Assembly: GCA_023150875.1 (NCBI GenBank)
Contig: JAKLKC010000014.1
Coordinates: forward strand, 5,608 to 69,607
Direction of reading: 5' to 3'
Source: Myxococcota bacterium
GTDB lineage: Bacteria > Myxococcota_A > UBA796 > UBA9615 > JAKLKC01
Length of the DNA: 64,000 nt
Shown: positions 24,634-34,030 of the stretch, piece by piece
How the letters are laid out: the number at the start of each line of letters is the position of its first letter
How positions within the stretch are numbered: the first letter of the stretch is position 1
The notes under the pieces: model-generated
Database searches by the model: none
Told to the model about the DNA's origin: nothing
What the model saw: only the letters and a program-made list of their open reading frames with translations
Translations under genes and position numbers: made by a program

Positions 24634-26748
24634 CTACTCGGTGGCGCCCAGGGCCTCCTTGCGCGACAGGCGGATCTTCCCGGTGCGGTCGATGTTGATC
24701 ACCCGGACCAGGACCTCGTCCCCCTCGTTCACCACGTCGGTGACGCTGCGGACCCGCTCGTTGGCGAGCTCGCTGATGTGGACCAGGCCGTCGGTGCCGG
24801 GGAAGATCTCCACGAAGGCGCCGAAGTCCGTCACCTTCTTCACGAGGCCGAGGTAGAGCTTGCCCACCTCCGCCTCCTGGGTGATCTCCCGGATCATCTT
24901 GATGGCGCGCTCGCAGGCCTGGAGGTCCGGGGAGGCGATCAGCACCCTGCCCGCGTCGTTGACCTCGACCTTGGTGCCGGTGGACTCCTGGATCCCCTTG
25001 ATGGTCTTGCCTCCGGGGCCGATCACCTCGCGGATCTTGTCCGGCTTGATCATCACCGTGTGGATCCGCGGCGCCCAGCGGGACATCTCCTCGCGGGGGG
25101 CGGCCAGGGCCTCGTTCATGCGGTCGAGGATGTGCAGGCGGCCCTCCCGGGCCTGGTGCAGCGCCTTCTGCATGATCTCGCGGCTCACGCCCTTGATCTT
25201 GATGTCCATCTGGAAGCCGGTGATCCCGCGGGCGGTGCCGGCCACCTTGAAGTCCATGTCCCCCAGGTGGTCCTCGTCGCCGCTGATGTCGGAGAGGACC
25301 ACGAACTTGTCCCCCTCCTTGATGAGTCCCATGGCGATCCCCGCCACCGCCGTCGGGAAGGGCACGCCGGCGTCCATCAGCGACAGGGAGGCGCCGCACA
25401 CCGTCGCCATCGACGAGGATCCGTTGCTCTCCAGGACGTCGGAGACCACCCGCACCACGTAGGGGTAGTCGTCGGAGATGGGCATGACCCGCTCGATGGA
25501 GCGGTGCGCCAGCGCGCCGTGTCCGATCTCGCGCCGGCCCGGGCCGCGCATCGGCCGGACCTCGCCCACCGAGAAGGGCGGGAAGTTGTAGTGCAGCATG
25601 AACTTGCGGCTGAGGTCCCCCTCCAGCATGTCCATGCGCTGGGCCTCGATGGGGGTGCCCAGCGTGGTGGCCACCAGGGCCTGGGTCTCGCCCCGGGTGA
25701 ACAGGGCCGAGCCGTGGGCCCGGGGGAGCACGCCCACCTGCACATCGATGTCCCGCACCTCGTCGGGGACGCGGGCGTCGATGCGGCGGCCCTCCTCGAA
25801 GATCATGTTGCGGAGCGTCCACTTCTCGATGGAGTCGAAGAGGCCCCGCAGCACCTTCTCCCGGGCGTTGACCGCCGCGGCGTCGGCGTCCGCCGCCAGG
25901 GCGAAGCGCTCCCGGACCTCGGCCCAGACCGCCTTCACCGCCACGCGGCGCGCCTTCTTGCCCGCCTCGTCGTAGGCGGCGCGGATCCGCGGGGCCGCGA
26001 ACGCCTTGACCTCGGAATACAGGGCCTCGTCCCGGGGGGGCGCCTCGACGGGGAGCTTCTCCTTCCCAGCGACCCGCGCCAGGGACTCCTGGGCGTCGAT
26101 GAGGGGGAGGATCGCGCGGTGGGCGAACTCCAGCGCGGCCAGCATGTCGTCCTCGCCGACCTCGGCGCCTCCCCCCTCCACCATGGTGATGGCGTCCCGG
26201 GAGGCGGCGACGATGAGCTCGATGTCGCTCCGCTCCCTCTCCTCCTTGGTGGGGTTGGCGACGAAGCGCCCGTCGACCCTCCCCACCCGCACCGCCCCGT
26301 AGTAGTCGGTGAAGGGGGCCGGGCTCAGGGCGAGGGCGGCCGACGTGCCGGTCATGGCGAGCACGTCGGTGTCGTGGGCCTGGTCGAAGCTGACGACGAA
26401 GGCGATGAGCTGGGTCTCGTTCCGCCAGCCCTTGGGGAACTGGGGCCGCGTCGGACGGTCCATCAGCCGGGAGCTGAGGACCTCCTTCTCGGTGGGCTTG
26501 CCCTCACGGCGGAAGAAGCCGCCGGGGATCTTGCCCGCCGAGTAGGTCTTCTCGACGTAGTCGCAGGTCAGGGGGAGGAAGTCGAGCCCCTCGCGGGGCT
26601 GGTCGGCGACGTTGGCCGCCACGAGCACGACGCTGTCACCGAGGCGCACCACGACGGACCCACCGGATTGGCGGGCCCAGCGGCCGGTCTCGATGGTGAG
26701 GGCCTTGCCGCCGACTTCGACGATCTGGGAGTGGACTTCGAACTTCAT
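24634..26748 (-). CDS. pnp: Polyribonucleotide nucleotidyltransferase (PNPase)
   Basis: Phosphorolytic 3'-5' exoribonuclease of 704 residues, a core RNA-decay enzyme. The order is RNase PH domain 1, an all-helical linker, RNase PH domain 2 ([15 protein letters not shown], and [18 protein letters not shown] with catalytic Asp), a KH domain ([16 protein letters not shown]) and an S1 domain ([19 protein letters not shown]). ATG at 26748 starts the canonical [11 protein letters not shown]-terminus; an upstream in-frame start would add 25 non-conserved residues. It follows rpsO after 233 bases containing a strong hairpin, the classical rpsO-pnp order. Confidence 0.98.
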   Translation of the reverse strand: MKFEVHSQIVEVGGKALTIETGRWARQSGGSVVVRLGDSVVLVAANVADQPREGLDFLPLTCDYVEKTYSAGKIPGGFFRREGKPTEKEVLSSRLMDRPTRPQFPKGWRNETQLIAFVVSFDQAHDTDVLAMTGTSAALALSPAPFTDYYGAVRVGRVDGRFVANPTKEERERSDIELIVAASRDAITMVEGGGAEVGEDDMLAALEFAHRAILPLIDAQESLARVAGKEKLPVEAPPRDEALYSEVKAFAAPRIRAAYDEAGKKARRVAVKAVWAEVRERFALAADADAAAVNAREKVLRGLFDSIEKWTLRNMIFEEGRRIDARVPDEVRDIDVQVGVLPRAHGSALFTRGETQALVATTLGTPIEAQRMDMLEGDLSRKFMLHYNFPPFSVGEVRPMRGPGRREIGHGALAHRSIERVMPISDDYPYVVRVVSDVLESNGSSSMATVCGASLSLMDAGVPFPTAVAGIAMGLIKEGDKFVVLSDISGDEDHLGDMDFKVAGTARGITGFQMDIKIKGVSREIMQKALHQAREGRLHILDRMNEALAAPREEMSRWAPRIHTVMIKPDKIREVIGPGGKTIKGIQESTGTKVEVNDAGRVLIASPDLQACERAIKMIREITQEAEVGKLYLGLVKKVTDFGAFVEIFPGTDGLVHISELANERVRSVTDVVNEGDEVLVRVINIDRTGKIRLSRKEALGATE

Positions 26749-26935
26749 GGGGAGCACGTCCTGCGGGCCCTCCACCGCCGCGATCGGCGAGGCGCCCCTT
26801 GCAGCTCCCCTGACCTCCCCCACCGTGGGAGAGCCCTGAAGAAATCCCGGGGAACTGCGGTTGTCGCCCCCCCGCTGGAGGGCGTCGCGGAGGGGGGGAG
26901 GGTGGGGCCGAACACCGCCTCGCCTCCCCCCCGAT

Positions 26936-26965
26936 CCGACCGGCTCCCGGGGAGTCGCCGGTCGG
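26936..26965 (-). terminator. rpsO-pnp intercistronic stem-loop
   Basis: A perfect 9-bp stem (CCGACCGGC/GCCGGTCGG, 12-base loop) lies 16 bases after the rpsO stop. It has no T-run, so it may attenuate or be an RNA-processing site rather than end transcription. Confidence 0.5.
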
Positions 26966-26981
26966 CAGCATGGGTCCGTAG

Positions 26982-27248
26982 CTACTTGCGGATGCCGAGG
27001 TCCTCGATGAGCTTCTTGTAGCGCCCGTACTCGACGCCCTTGAGGTAGTCGAGGAGACGGCGGCGCTGGCTGACCAGCTTGAGCAGGCCCCGACGGCCGG
27101 CGTGGTCCTTGTGGTGCGTCTTGAAGTGCTGGGTGAGGTACTGGATCCGCGCCGTGAGGAGGGCCACCTGCACCTCGGGCGAGCCGGTGTCGCCTTCGTG
27201 GGTGCGGTACTTCTCGACCAGGTCGGTCTTCTGCTCGGGGGTCAGCAT
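26982..27248 (-). CDS. rpsO: 30S ribosomal protein S15
   Basis: Ribosomal protein of 88 residues that binds the three-way junction of 16S rRNA. The sequence is canonical: [18 protein letters not shown], then [20 protein letters not shown] and [23 protein letters not shown] at 27248 gives the standard N-terminus. A good promoter lies about 115 bases upstream, leaving a leader long enough for the autoregulatory structure known for S15, although I could not identify it. The gene is first in an rpsO-pnp-dut run. Confidence 0.98.
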   Translation of the reverse strand: MLTPEQKTDLVEKYRTHEGDTGSPEVQVALLTARIQYLTQHFKTHHKDHAGRRGLLKLVSQRRRLLDYLKGVEYGRYKKLIEDLGIRK

Positions 27249-27369
27249 CGGGTCGGCTCCCGCGCGCACCGCACCGGTCCGCGGGGGACCGGTCGCATGC
27301 CGCAGCGATTCCGGGGGTTGGTCCGAGGGCACGCGCGGTCGATCCGCGACGCGCCCGGAGGGCGGCGGA

Positions 27370-27398
27370 ATAGTAGAGAGGACTCCGACCGCCGTCAA
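27370..27398 (-). promoter_or_regulatory. Promoter of rpsO-pnp
   Basis: Minus-strand TTGACG, 17-base spacer and TACTAT. One of the best housekeeping promoters in the window, located between truB's end and rpsO. Confidence 0.65.
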
Positions 27399-27432
27399 TG
27401 GGGGGATGCGAGGAAGGTCCACTCCACCCCGA

Positions 27433-28455
27433 TCAACGGAGGAGCCTCTCCACGCGGGCGACGACCGCCCGTGGGGAGATCTCGGCGAAGTGCCGGGAGG
27501 CCGAGGCCGCCCGGGCGAGGGCCAGCGCCTTCGTCCCCCGCACCAGGAGGATGGGGTCCCCCGCCTCGAAGTCCGCCGACACCTCCCTCACATCCCCCGC
27601 CCGCACCGGCTCTCCCTGGGCGACCAGGGAGAGGCCGGCGTCCGAGAGGCCGACCGCGGGGATCCGGGGAAGGGCCTGGCGCAGGGGCACGAGGGCCCCG
27701 CCCAGCTCCCGCGCCCACCACTCCGCCGCGGCGGCTGGGCCGGGTGGGGCCTCGGAGGCGAAGGCGTCGGCGAGGGCGTCGAGCTGGTCCAGGGACACGG
27801 CATCCTCGATGCGGAAGCTGCCGCTGCGGAGACGGCGGAGCCGGGAGAGGTAGGCCCCGCAGCCGAGCCTCCGTCCCAGGTCGTCCACCAGCGCCCGGAC
27901 GTAGGTGCCTCCGGAGCAGCGCACGCGGAACTCCACGTCCGGCAGGTCCGCGGACAAGAGCTCGACCTCGTCGATGCGCACCTTCTTGGGCGCCCTCTCG
28001 ATCTCGATCTGCTTGCGGGCGAGACGGTAGAGGCGCTGCCCCCCCACCTTCACCGCGGAGTACATCGGGGGGACCTGCTCGATCTCCCCGAGGAAGCCCT
28101 CCAGGGCCACCCGGATCTCCGCCGGGGCGAGGGAGGGCACCGGCCTCTCCTCCAGGACCTTCCCGGTCACGTCCAGCGTGTCGGTGACGACGCCCAGGTG
28201 GGCCACCCCCTGGTAGACCTTGTCGTCCCCCAGGAGGAGGGCGGAGATCCGCGTCGCGCCGTTGAGGAGGAGGGGGAGGACCCCGGTGGCGAAGGGGTCC
28301 AGGGTGCCCCCGTGACCCACCCGCGCCGCCGACAACGCCCCCTTGGCGCGGGAGACCGCCTGCTGGCTCGTCAGGCCGGGGGGCTTGTCCAGGACGAGCA
28401 CGCCCTGTAGGAGAGGGTTGGTCTCCCGCGGGCGCCGGGGACGTTCACTGTGCAT
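27433..28455 (-). CDS. truB: tRNA pseudouridine-55 synthase
   Basis: Enzyme of 340 residues that makes pseudouridine 55 in the T loop of most tRNAs. The active-site Asp is in [17 protein letters not shown]; further family motifs are [17 protein letters not shown] and [14 protein letters not shown]. The C-terminal PUA-like domain extends past residue 240 and is a little longer than in E. coli. ATG at 28455 has GGAGGG five bases upstream and overlaps the end of rbfA by 11 bases, so the two genes are co-translated. Confidence 0.97.
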   Translation of the reverse strand: MHSERPRRPRETNPLLQGVLVLDKPPGLTSQQAVSRAKGALSAARVGHGGTLDPFATGVLPLLLNGATRISALLLGDDKVYQGVAHLGVVTDTLDVTGKVLEERPVPSLAPAEIRVALEGFLGEIEQVPPMYSAVKVGGQRLYRLARKQIEIERAPKKVRIDEVELLSADLPDVEFRVRCSGGTYVRALVDDLGRRLGCGAYLSRLRRLRSGSFRIEDAVSLDQLDALADAFASEAPPGPAAAAEWWARELGGALVPLRQALPRIPAVGLSDAGLSLVAQGEPVRAGDVREVSADFEAGDPILLVRGTKALALARAASASRHFAEISPRAVVARVERLLR

Positions 28456-28849
28456 CGTCACCCTCCACATCCTCGCCCGCCACCCCGTCTTCGCCCGGCC
28501 GCTCCCCCGCCACCTGCTCGATCAGGCGGGTCACTTCGACGGCGGCGTCGAAGGTCTGGTCGTACCGGAAGCTCACCTCGGGGATGAAGCGCATCCGGAC
28601 CGCCTGCCCGACCCTGCCCCGGATGAAGCCGAGGGAGCGGCGGAGCCCCTCCTGGGCCTCGTCCCGCCTCCCGGCGTCCCCACCCATCACCGTCCAGAAT
28701 GCCACCGCGTTCCGCAGGTCGTCCGTGACCTTCACCCGGGTGACCGTCACCCAGATCCCGACCCGAGGGTCCTTGACCTCCTCGCGCAGGATGCGCGCGA
28801 TCTCCTGCAGCAGCAGGCTCTGGATCCGCTCCTTGCGATGAGAGGGCAC
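28445..28849 (-). CDS. rbfA: Ribosome-binding factor A
   Basis: KH-like 30S maturation factor of 134 residues. Family features include KERIQSLLLQEIARIL at the N-terminus, the DPRVGIWVTVTRVKVTDDLR strand region, and MRFIPEVSFRYDQTFDAA near the end. The tail is acidic. GTG at 28849 is preferred because GGAG lies five bases upstream. It begins the rbfA-truB operon behind a clear promoter at 28916-28944. Confidence 0.95.
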   Translation of the reverse strand: MPSHRKERIQSLLLQEIARILREEVKDPRVGIWVTVTRVKVTDDLRNAVAFWTVMGGDAGRRDEAQEGLRRSLGFIRGRVGQAVRMRFIPEVSFRYDQTFDAAVEVTRLIEQVAGERPGEDGVAGEDVEGDDAQ

Positions 28850-28872
28850 GAGGACTCCGCGACCGGGACGGC

Positions 28873-28896
28873 GGCTCCGCGGCTCCGCGGCTCCGC
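28873..28896. repeat. Three tandem copies of GGCTCCGC
   Basis: A 24-base run of an 8-bp unit in the rbfA leader. Each unit partly pairs with the next, so a small hairpin in the 5' leader is possible. Confidence 0.6.
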
Positions 28897-28915
28897 GGCC
28901 CTTCCCGGGCGGCGC

Positions 28916-28944
28916 ATTATGAGGAGCGGCGACCAGAGCGTCAA
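28916..28944 (-). promoter_or_regulatory. Promoter of rbfA-truB
   Basis: Minus-strand TTGACG, 17-base spacer and CATAAT. The start would be about 60 bases before rbfA. Confidence 0.65.
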
Positions 28945-28983
28945 CGACGCCCCGGGCTGGGGCCGGGTCCGCCCCCCCCGCCG

Positions 28984-30939
28984 TCAACGCCTGAGGAGGA
29001 GGTGACTGATGTCGTTCCAGGTCGCGAAGACGAAGACCAGGAGGAGGAAGATCAGCCCGACCCACTGCAGGCGGGACTGGATCTCGTCGCTGACCTTTCG
29101 ACCCTTGACCTTCTCGTACACCAGGAAGAGGAAGTGCCCGCCGTCGGTGATGGGGATGGGCAGGAAGTTGACCACGGCGAGGTTGATGCTGATGAGGGCG
29201 ACCAGGTTCAGCACCTCGCCGACGGACTGCTCGGCCGCGTACCAGATCGCCCGGCCGATCCCCAGGGGACCGCTCAGGGTCTCGGCGCCCACCCGCCCCA
29301 GCACCAGCGCCTTCAGCGTGACGTAGAGCTGCTGGAGCATCATGAAGGGCTGGCGCGCGGCGCGGGAAACGGCCTCCACCGGTCCCAGCGCCACCCACGC
29401 CTTCTTCTCGCCCGCGCCGATCCCCACGAAGCCCCGCCATCGCGCGTGGGGGTTCTCGGCCAGCTCGACCCGCCGGGTCTTCTCCTCGCCGCCCCTGACC
29501 CAGCTCACGTCGACGGCACGGGCGGGGACGCGGGCGAGGGTGGCGTAGAGGCCGCTCCAGGAGTGGACCGGCACGGGCTTGTCGGCGGAGAAGCCCGAAG
29601 AGGCGGGCGGATCGATCGCTTTCACCGCGGTGACCCGGTCGCCGGGGAGGATGCCCGCCATCTCGGCGGGACTCCCGGGCAGGACCTTCCCCACCTCCAC
29701 CCCCTCGGGGGCGCGGTGCGCCAGGCCCATGCCGAACACCCCCCACACGCCGAGCCCCGGCCAGTGGTCCGCGGCTCCGGGGACGACCTGGGCCGTGCGG
29801 GTGCCCCCCTCCGGCCCCCTCACCTCGACCGCCAGGGGCTCGCCCTCGGGGGCGTACTCCGCCGTCAGCCAGAAGTCCCGCCACGTCGACACCGGGATCC
29901 CGCCCACCGAGAGCACCAGGTCCCCCGCGCGGAGCCCCGCGGCGTCGCCGGGGAGGCCCGGCACCACCGCGTCGATGCGGGCGGGCTCCGCGGGTTCGAC
30001 CCCCAGCAGCCACGGGCCGGTGTACTCGTCCGGGACCCGGCCCGGGGTGAGCTGCAGCTCCCTCGGCTGGAACTCGCTGCTCCGCCGGTCGAGGGGTCGG
30101 TCCACCTGGAGCCGGGTCGGTACGCCGGCCCGGACGCGGGCCATGCGGCTGAACTCCTCCCACGTCGAGACGGTCCGGCCATCCACGGCGCGGATGACGT
30201 CCCCAGGCTTCACCCCGGCCCGCTCCGCGGCGGTGGGGCCCTCGGGGGTGGCGGTGACGACCTCGCGGATCTGGAGCCCCGAGGCGGGCGTGAAGTCCGG
30301 CGCGTTGAACGGCAGGTCGGCGTCCCGCTGCACCGGGAGCCGCACTTCGACGGCCTCCCCCTGGCGAACGACCTCGGCGGCGATCTCCCCGCCCGGCTCC
30401 GCCGTGGCGTAGAGGACCTGGACGTCCTGCCACGACTCCACGGCGACGCCGTCCAGGGCGGAGATGCGGTCTCCGGGCCGCAGGCCCGCCTGGAGGGCGT
30501 CGAAGCCGACGCTGCCCACCTCGGGCGCGGTCATCTGGAAGCCGCTGATCAGTGCCAGGTAACAGAAGACGAAGGCGGACAGGAAGTTCGCCATCACCCC
30601 GGCGCCGATGATCTGCATCCGCTGCCAGACGGACTTGGCCTGGAAGCTGTCGGGGGGCACATCGCCCGCGGCGTCGGGCTCCTCCCCGGGCACGTCCTCC
30701 TGCCCCAGCATCCGGACGTAGCCGCCCAGCGGGAAGGCGCCCACGACGTACTCGGTCTCTCCGACCCGGCGACTGAACAGCTTCAGGCCGCCGAAGTCGA
30801 AGCCGATGGCGAACTTCAGCACCCGCACGCCGGCACGCTTGGCGGCGATGAAGTGACCCAGCTCGTGGATGAAGATCACCGCCCCGAAGGCGACGATCAT
30901 CTGGAGCGCGTTGAGGGGCGTCGACAGGAACTCGGGCAT
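28984..30939 (-). CDS. rseP: Site-2 protease RseP/RasP with four PDZ-like domains
   Basis: Intramembrane zinc metalloprotease of 651 residues, much longer than the ~450 of E. coli RseP. The zinc site HELGH is at residues 25-29 in the first membrane helix. Four PDZ-like segments follow, each with a [G/A]DxV/I-type loop: about 139-205 (LRPGDRISALDG), 220-290 (VKPGDVIRAVDG), 310-390 (LRAGDLVLSVGG) and 410-500 (ILPGDRVTAVKA). The distal zinc-ligand motif is PIPITDGGHF (598-602), with TDG in place of the usual LDG. The enzyme cleaves anti-sigma factors or signal-peptide remnants in the inner membrane. A promoter lies 91-119 bases upstream. Confidence 0.93.
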   Translation of the reverse strand: MPEFLSTPLNALQMIVAFGAVIFIHELGHFIAAKRAGVRVLKFAIGFDFGGLKLFSRRVGETEYVVGAFPLGGYVRMLGQEDVPGEEPDAAGDVPPDSFQAKSVWQRMQIIGAGVMANFLSAFVFCYLALISGFQMTAPEVGSVGFDALQAGLRPGDRISALDGVAVESWQDVQVLYATAEPGGEIAAEVVRQGEAVEVRLPVQRDADLPFNAPDFTPASGLQIREVVTATPEGPTAAERAGVKPGDVIRAVDGRTVSTWEEFSRMARVRAGVPTRLQVDRPLDRRSSEFQPRELQLTPGRVPDEYTGPWLLGVEPAEPARIDAVVPGLPGDAAGLRAGDLVLSVGGIPVSTWRDFWLTAEYAPEGEPLAVEVRGPEGGTRTAQVVPGAADHWPGLGVWGVFGMGLAHRAPEGVEVGKVLPGSPAEMAGILPGDRVTAVKAIDPPASSGFSADKPVPVHSWSGLYATLARVPARAVDVSWVRGGEEKTRRVELAENPHARWRGFVGIGAGEKKAWVALGPVEAVSRAARQPFMMLQQLYVTLKALVLGRVGAETLSGPLGIGRAIWYAAEQSVGEVLNLVALISINLAVVNFLPIPITDGGHFLFLVYEKVKGRKVSDEIQSRLQWVGLIFLLLVFVFATWNDISHLLLRR

Positions 30940-31029
30940 GGGGCTCGACCGCGCCCGCGGGGGGCGTCGGTGGACGGGGCCGTCGGGGACGAACCCCCCG
31001 GCCGGGCCGTTCGAGGCGGCACCGCGACG

Positions 31030-31058
31030 AATATGAGGACTCGTCCCCGTGGAATCAA
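31030..31058 (-). promoter_or_regulatory. Promoter of rseP
   Basis: Minus-strand TTGATT, 17-base spacer and CATATT. Confidence 0.55.
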
Positions 31059-31744
31059 CGGCCGGGGGCGTCCCGGGTCCTTTCCGCCCGGCCGCCGTCG
31101 GCGGTGGCCGCGACTCCCCCCGGCCCCCTCAGCCAGGACCCCAGCAGCGCCATTGCCCGTCCGCAGTCCCCCACGGTGGCCGGCGGCGGACCTCCACACC
31201 CGCGGGACGTCGGGGGGACGTGGAGGAACAGCGCGGGCACGGCCGGGTGCTCGCCCGCGAGGCCAAGGCACACCGAGTAGTAGAGATGGTTGCATACGTA
31301 GGTGCCGGCCGAGTAGGAGGCGACCGCCGGCAGGCCCGCCTCGACCAGGAGCCGGACGCCGGCAGGGACGTCGGCGAGGGTGGCCAGGGTCTCGGGGCCG
31401 GAGGGGTCCACGGGGGAGCGGGACGGTCGCGCCCCATCGACGTCGGGGGATGCGAAGTCGGCGAGGTTCCGGGCGAGCGCCTCGATCCGGAACGCATCGG
31501 CGCCCGCCGCGAGACCGGTCATAAGGACCGCCCCGGGCCTGAGGGAGGCGATCAGCCCCAGCACCGTCGCCGCGGCCCGGGCGGCCGAAACCGGCAGGAC
31601 CTCGGCGTGGACGGCGACGCCGCGCTCGGCGAGGAGCGCCGCCGCCCCGGGCAACGCGAGGGCGGTCGGGTTCTCGGCGTGGTCGAAGAAGGGCCCGAAG
31701 GCGGTGAGCAGCAGGGGGCGGCGGGCAGGGGCGGCCATCTCCAT
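31055..31744 (-). CDS. pcp: Pyrrolidone-carboxylate (pyroglutamyl) peptidase
   Basis: Cysteine peptidase of clan C15, 229 residues, that removes N-terminal pyroglutamate. The catalytic Cys is in SAGTYVCNHLYYSV and the His in ALFLHVPP; the Glu is in ADAFRIEALARN, all in the expected order. The N-terminal LLLTAFGPFFDHAENPT is the family start. The C-terminal ~25 residues are Gly/Arg-rich and non-conserved. An AGCCTA-type -10 (TAGGCT on this strand) lies only a few bases before the ATG, and three operator-like inverted repeats lie 54-246 bases upstream. Confidence 0.9.
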   Translation of the reverse strand: MEMAAPARRPLLLTAFGPFFDHAENPTALALPGAAALLAERGVAVHAEVLPVSAARAAATVLGLIASLRPGAVLMTGLAAGADAFRIEALARNLADFASPDVDGARPSRSPVDPSGPETLATLADVPAGVRLLVEAGLPAVASYSAGTYVCNHLYYSVCLGLAGEHPAVPALFLHVPPTSRGCGGPPPATVGDCGRAMALLGSWLRGPGGVAATADGGRAERTRDAPGR

Positions 31745-31797
31745 GGGGACAGCCTACCACGCCCGGGGGGAGGCGCCGCCCCGCGCCCCGGGGGCGT

Positions 31798-31815
31798 TGT
31801 CGCATGAAAGAGACA
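31798..31815. promoter_or_regulatory. Operator-like 18-bp site 1 (TGTCGC-N6-GAGACA)
   Basis: First of three sites sharing a TGTC(N)2-N6-GAGAC(N) layout; the spacer ATGAAA is AT-rich in a GC-rich region. It lies 54 bases upstream of pcp. Confidence 0.45.
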
Positions 31816-31919
31816 GCCCCACGCGCCGTCGGGCGCTGCGGCGGAGGCGGTGGGGGCCCCACGAATCGTGACGGCCTCGCCTGGCCGCGTTCCCGTGCCC
31901 GTTCCGCCCGGTGAGGGCC

Positions 31920-31937
31920 TGTCTCAAATAAGAGACA
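31920..31937. promoter_or_regulatory. Operator-like 18-bp site 2 (TGTCTC-N6-GAGACA)
   Basis: Perfect 6-6-6 inverted repeat with spacer AAATAA. It is the best copy of the three. Confidence 0.55.
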
Positions 31938-31972
31938 TATGGCGGGTCCCGATGGCTGACATCGCGCCTCAC

Positions 31973-31990
31973 TGTCTGTTAATGGAGACG
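31973..31990. promoter_or_regulatory. Operator-like 18-bp site 3 (TGTCTG-N6-GAGACG)
   Basis: Third copy with the same 6-6-6 geometry and an AT-rich spacer, TTAATG; the half-sites differ from site 2 at one outer base each. Confidence 0.4.
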
Positions 31991-32531
31991 GTCGGGTCGA
32001 GTGCGGGACGCTCTCGAAGGCGTCCCGTTCGGATCTCCGCTCGATTACCTGAGTGATGACGGGTAGATGGGAAGGAACCGCGAGTGGGACGTCAAACCTG
32101 GCACGACCCCTGCTCATGGATCCGATCGCGGCAGGACGCCGCCCCCCTTCCGGACGCGAGCGCCAGGACGGTGCGCCCGGGCCAGAACGCCTCCCCGGCG
32201 GTGGCCCCGGATGAAGCGCCCGGCGCGGACGCGCGGCGAGGAAGCCGCACCGGCGGATCTGAGGACGATCCATCTTCGGTGTCGGACCGAGGCCGGAAGG
32301 CATGACAGGACGGGAGGCGGAGGACCAGGTCCTCCGCGGGTCCGGAAGCGACCCCAGCGAACGACGCCGTTCCCGCCGCGCGACGCATCCCCAGGGATGC
32401 CCGCGCCCCTCCTGCCCGCACGATGCGGGTCACCGACTCCCAGGCACGACGGGTACGGGCCGGAGCATCGCCTCCGGCCGCCAATCCCTGCGCGGCGCGG
32501 GTCGCCGGACGCGGAACCGGAGGAGCGGTCG
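31991..32531. other. Intergenic region without a supported gene
   Basis: About 540 bases between the operator-like array and the next gene. It contains a perfect 8-bp hairpin (32004-32011 with 32020-32027). An open frame on the plus strand runs through it into the next gene, but its product is Arg/Pro-rich low-complexity typical of GC-rich non-coding DNA. An sRNA or long leader is possible but not supported further. Confidence 0.4.
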
Positions 32532-32951
32532 ATGGTCGCAGTCAAGCAGTCGGTCCGGATCGTGGTCGCCATTCTCGCCCTCGGCGCCCTCGCGGTGCTC
32601 CCCGGACTGCGGTCCGCGAGGGCGGACACCTCCAACTGGGACTGGTTCGCGTACCTCCAGGAGATGCCCCGCAAGGCGGGGTGCGAGGGCTCGCCGAACC
32701 CCAACCAGACCGCGTGGAACGACGTCCTGGGAGGGCAGGCGCCGTCCCGGGACGACCTCGTCCTCTTCTCGCTCGCCTACCCCTGCGGCGCCTCGCCGAC
32801 CCGCTTCGTCCAGACGAGGGCCTGGAAGAACTGGTACGTCTTCGGGAGCGGGTCCTACAGCGCGAGCTGGGACGGGCAGCCCTTCCTGAAGCTGGGCCCC
32901 ACCGCCGTCCTGCTGGAGGACGCCGGGTTCTGGCCCGACGGCCCCCTCTGA
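32532..32951 (+). CDS. Small secreted protein, unknown function
   Basis: Exported protein of 139 residues. A signal peptide is clear: a KQSVR basic start, a hydrophobic core (IVVAILALGALAVLPGL) and a likely cleavage site near SARA. The mature ~105 residues are rich in Trp, Gly and Ser (NWDWFAYLQEM, WKNWYVFGSGSYSASWDGQP) with a pair of Cys, suggesting a small beta-sandwich. ATG at 32532 has GGAGGAGC in front at the right distance. No family is recognised. Confidence 0.65.
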   Translation: MVAVKQSVRIVVAILALGALAVLPGLRSARADTSNWDWFAYLQEMPRKAGCEGSPNPNQTAWNDVLGGQAPSRDDLVLFSLAYPCGASPTRFVQTRAWKNWYVFGSGSYSASWDGQPFLKLGPTAVLLEDAGFWPDGPL

Positions 32952-33100
32952 TCCCTCGCCCCGCGCCCCCGCCGCCCCTTCCCGCCGCCGCGCGGCCCCG
33001 CTCCCATCCCGGGCTCGGAACGCGTAGAATCGCCAAGCCGCGCGTCCCGCCCGGCCGGGGGTCGCTCCGGCGCTCCCGCCCCTCCGGAACGGAGAGCCCG

Positions 33101-33994
33101 ATGCGCTTCCGCCCCGCGTTCGTCGCCGCCCTCGCCCTCCTCCCCCTCGCATCCTGCCAGCCGAGCTCGGGGAGATTCGGCGACGACGATGACGACGACG
33201 ATGACGACTCGTGGGCCGACGACGACGCCGCCGACGACGACGGCACCGACGACGACGTGGCGGACGACGACGCCTCTTCGTTCGCCATCGACACCTCCGC
33301 GGTGGGCCCCGGGTTCCTGCTCCAGAGTTACTCCGGACTGCTGGTCGCCACCGGCGGTGCCATCGAACCGGTGGTCTTCACCCTGGGCGAGGGCTCCCTT
33401 CCTCCCGCCCTCACCCTGGACTCCGGGGGACTGATCGGAGGGACACCCACCGACTTCGGGGTGTGGCAGTTCACGGTGGCTGCCCTCGACGCTTCGGGCG
33501 CCTCCGCGGCAGCCGCCGTCGAACTCGTCATCGACTTCGATCCGGCGGAGATCTACCTCGGGGCGGTACCCGCCGACGGCGAGTACAACAACATGTGCGA
33601 CGACAGCAGCCCGTCCCTCCACCAGCTCTGCCATCCCTGGGTTCGGCTGGCCGGTACCGGGATCGAGCAGACCGTCCGGGCCCTCCTCCCCGCCCTCGTC
33701 CACGTCGGGGCCGACGGGGAGGCCGACGATCTCACCCGGGGCCTGGGGGACGACGTGGTCGTCCGGCTCCTTGAGCCCACCTCGGTCACGTGGGAGTTCG
33801 AGCCGCTGGTGGGAGACACCGCCCAACACATCGACATCAGCCCGACGGACACCACCATCGACGACGTGGGAGTGATCACCGCCGGCGAGGAGGCGGGGCC
33901 GGGGCAGGTGCGCCTGGACAGCGAGGAATGGGGCGAGGGGCTGACCCCCACCCACGTCGTGGCGCCGGATTGGTGCCCCGAGCCCCGGTGCTGA
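33101..33994 (+). CDS. Poly-Asp lipoprotein with Ig-like (He_PIG type) domain
   Basis: Lipoprotein of 297 residues. The lipobox is PLASC (Cys about residue 19). Directly behind it is a 35-residue acidic linker made almost only of Asp with Ser, Ala, Trp and Thr (nine Asp in a row at first), encoded by GAC/GAT repeats at about 33181-33260. Then comes a putative Ig domain with GSLPPALTLDSGGLIGGTPTDFG, the He_PIG signature. The C-terminal half contains Cys in YNNMCDDSS, HQLCHPW and WCPEPRC. The Asp linker is shared with the beta-helix lipoprotein at 34958 and is common in surface lipoproteins of this bacterial group. A TAGAAT at 33025 may be a -10. Confidence 0.75.
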   Translation: MRFRPAFVAALALLPLASCQPSSGRFGDDDDDDDDDSWADDDAADDDGTDDDVADDDASSFAIDTSAVGPGFLLQSYSGLLVATGGAIEPVVFTLGEGSLPPALTLDSGGLIGGTPTDFGVWQFTVAALDASGASAAAAVELVIDFDPAEIYLGAVPADGEYNNMCDDSSPSLHQLCHPWVRLAGTGIEQTVRALLPALVHVGADGEADDLTRGLGDDVVVRLLEPTSVTWEFEPLVGDTAQHIDISPTDTTIDDVGVITAGEEAGPGQVRLDSEEWGEGLTPTHVVAPDWCPEPRC

Positions 33995-34030
33995 CCCGAG
34001 CCTGGACCTCCCCCACGTCCCCGTGACCGG

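Noticed and set aside
31798-31990. TGTCTC/GAGACA resembles plant auxin response elements
   Set aside because: The hexamer match is a coincidence; the context is bacterial and the shared feature is the 6-6-6 inverted-repeat geometry.
32067-32531. Longer N-terminus for the secreted protein at 32532
   Set aside because: The in-frame upstream part is Arg/Pro-rich, would bury the signal peptide, and lacks a ribosome site; GGAGGAGC precedes the ATG at 32532.
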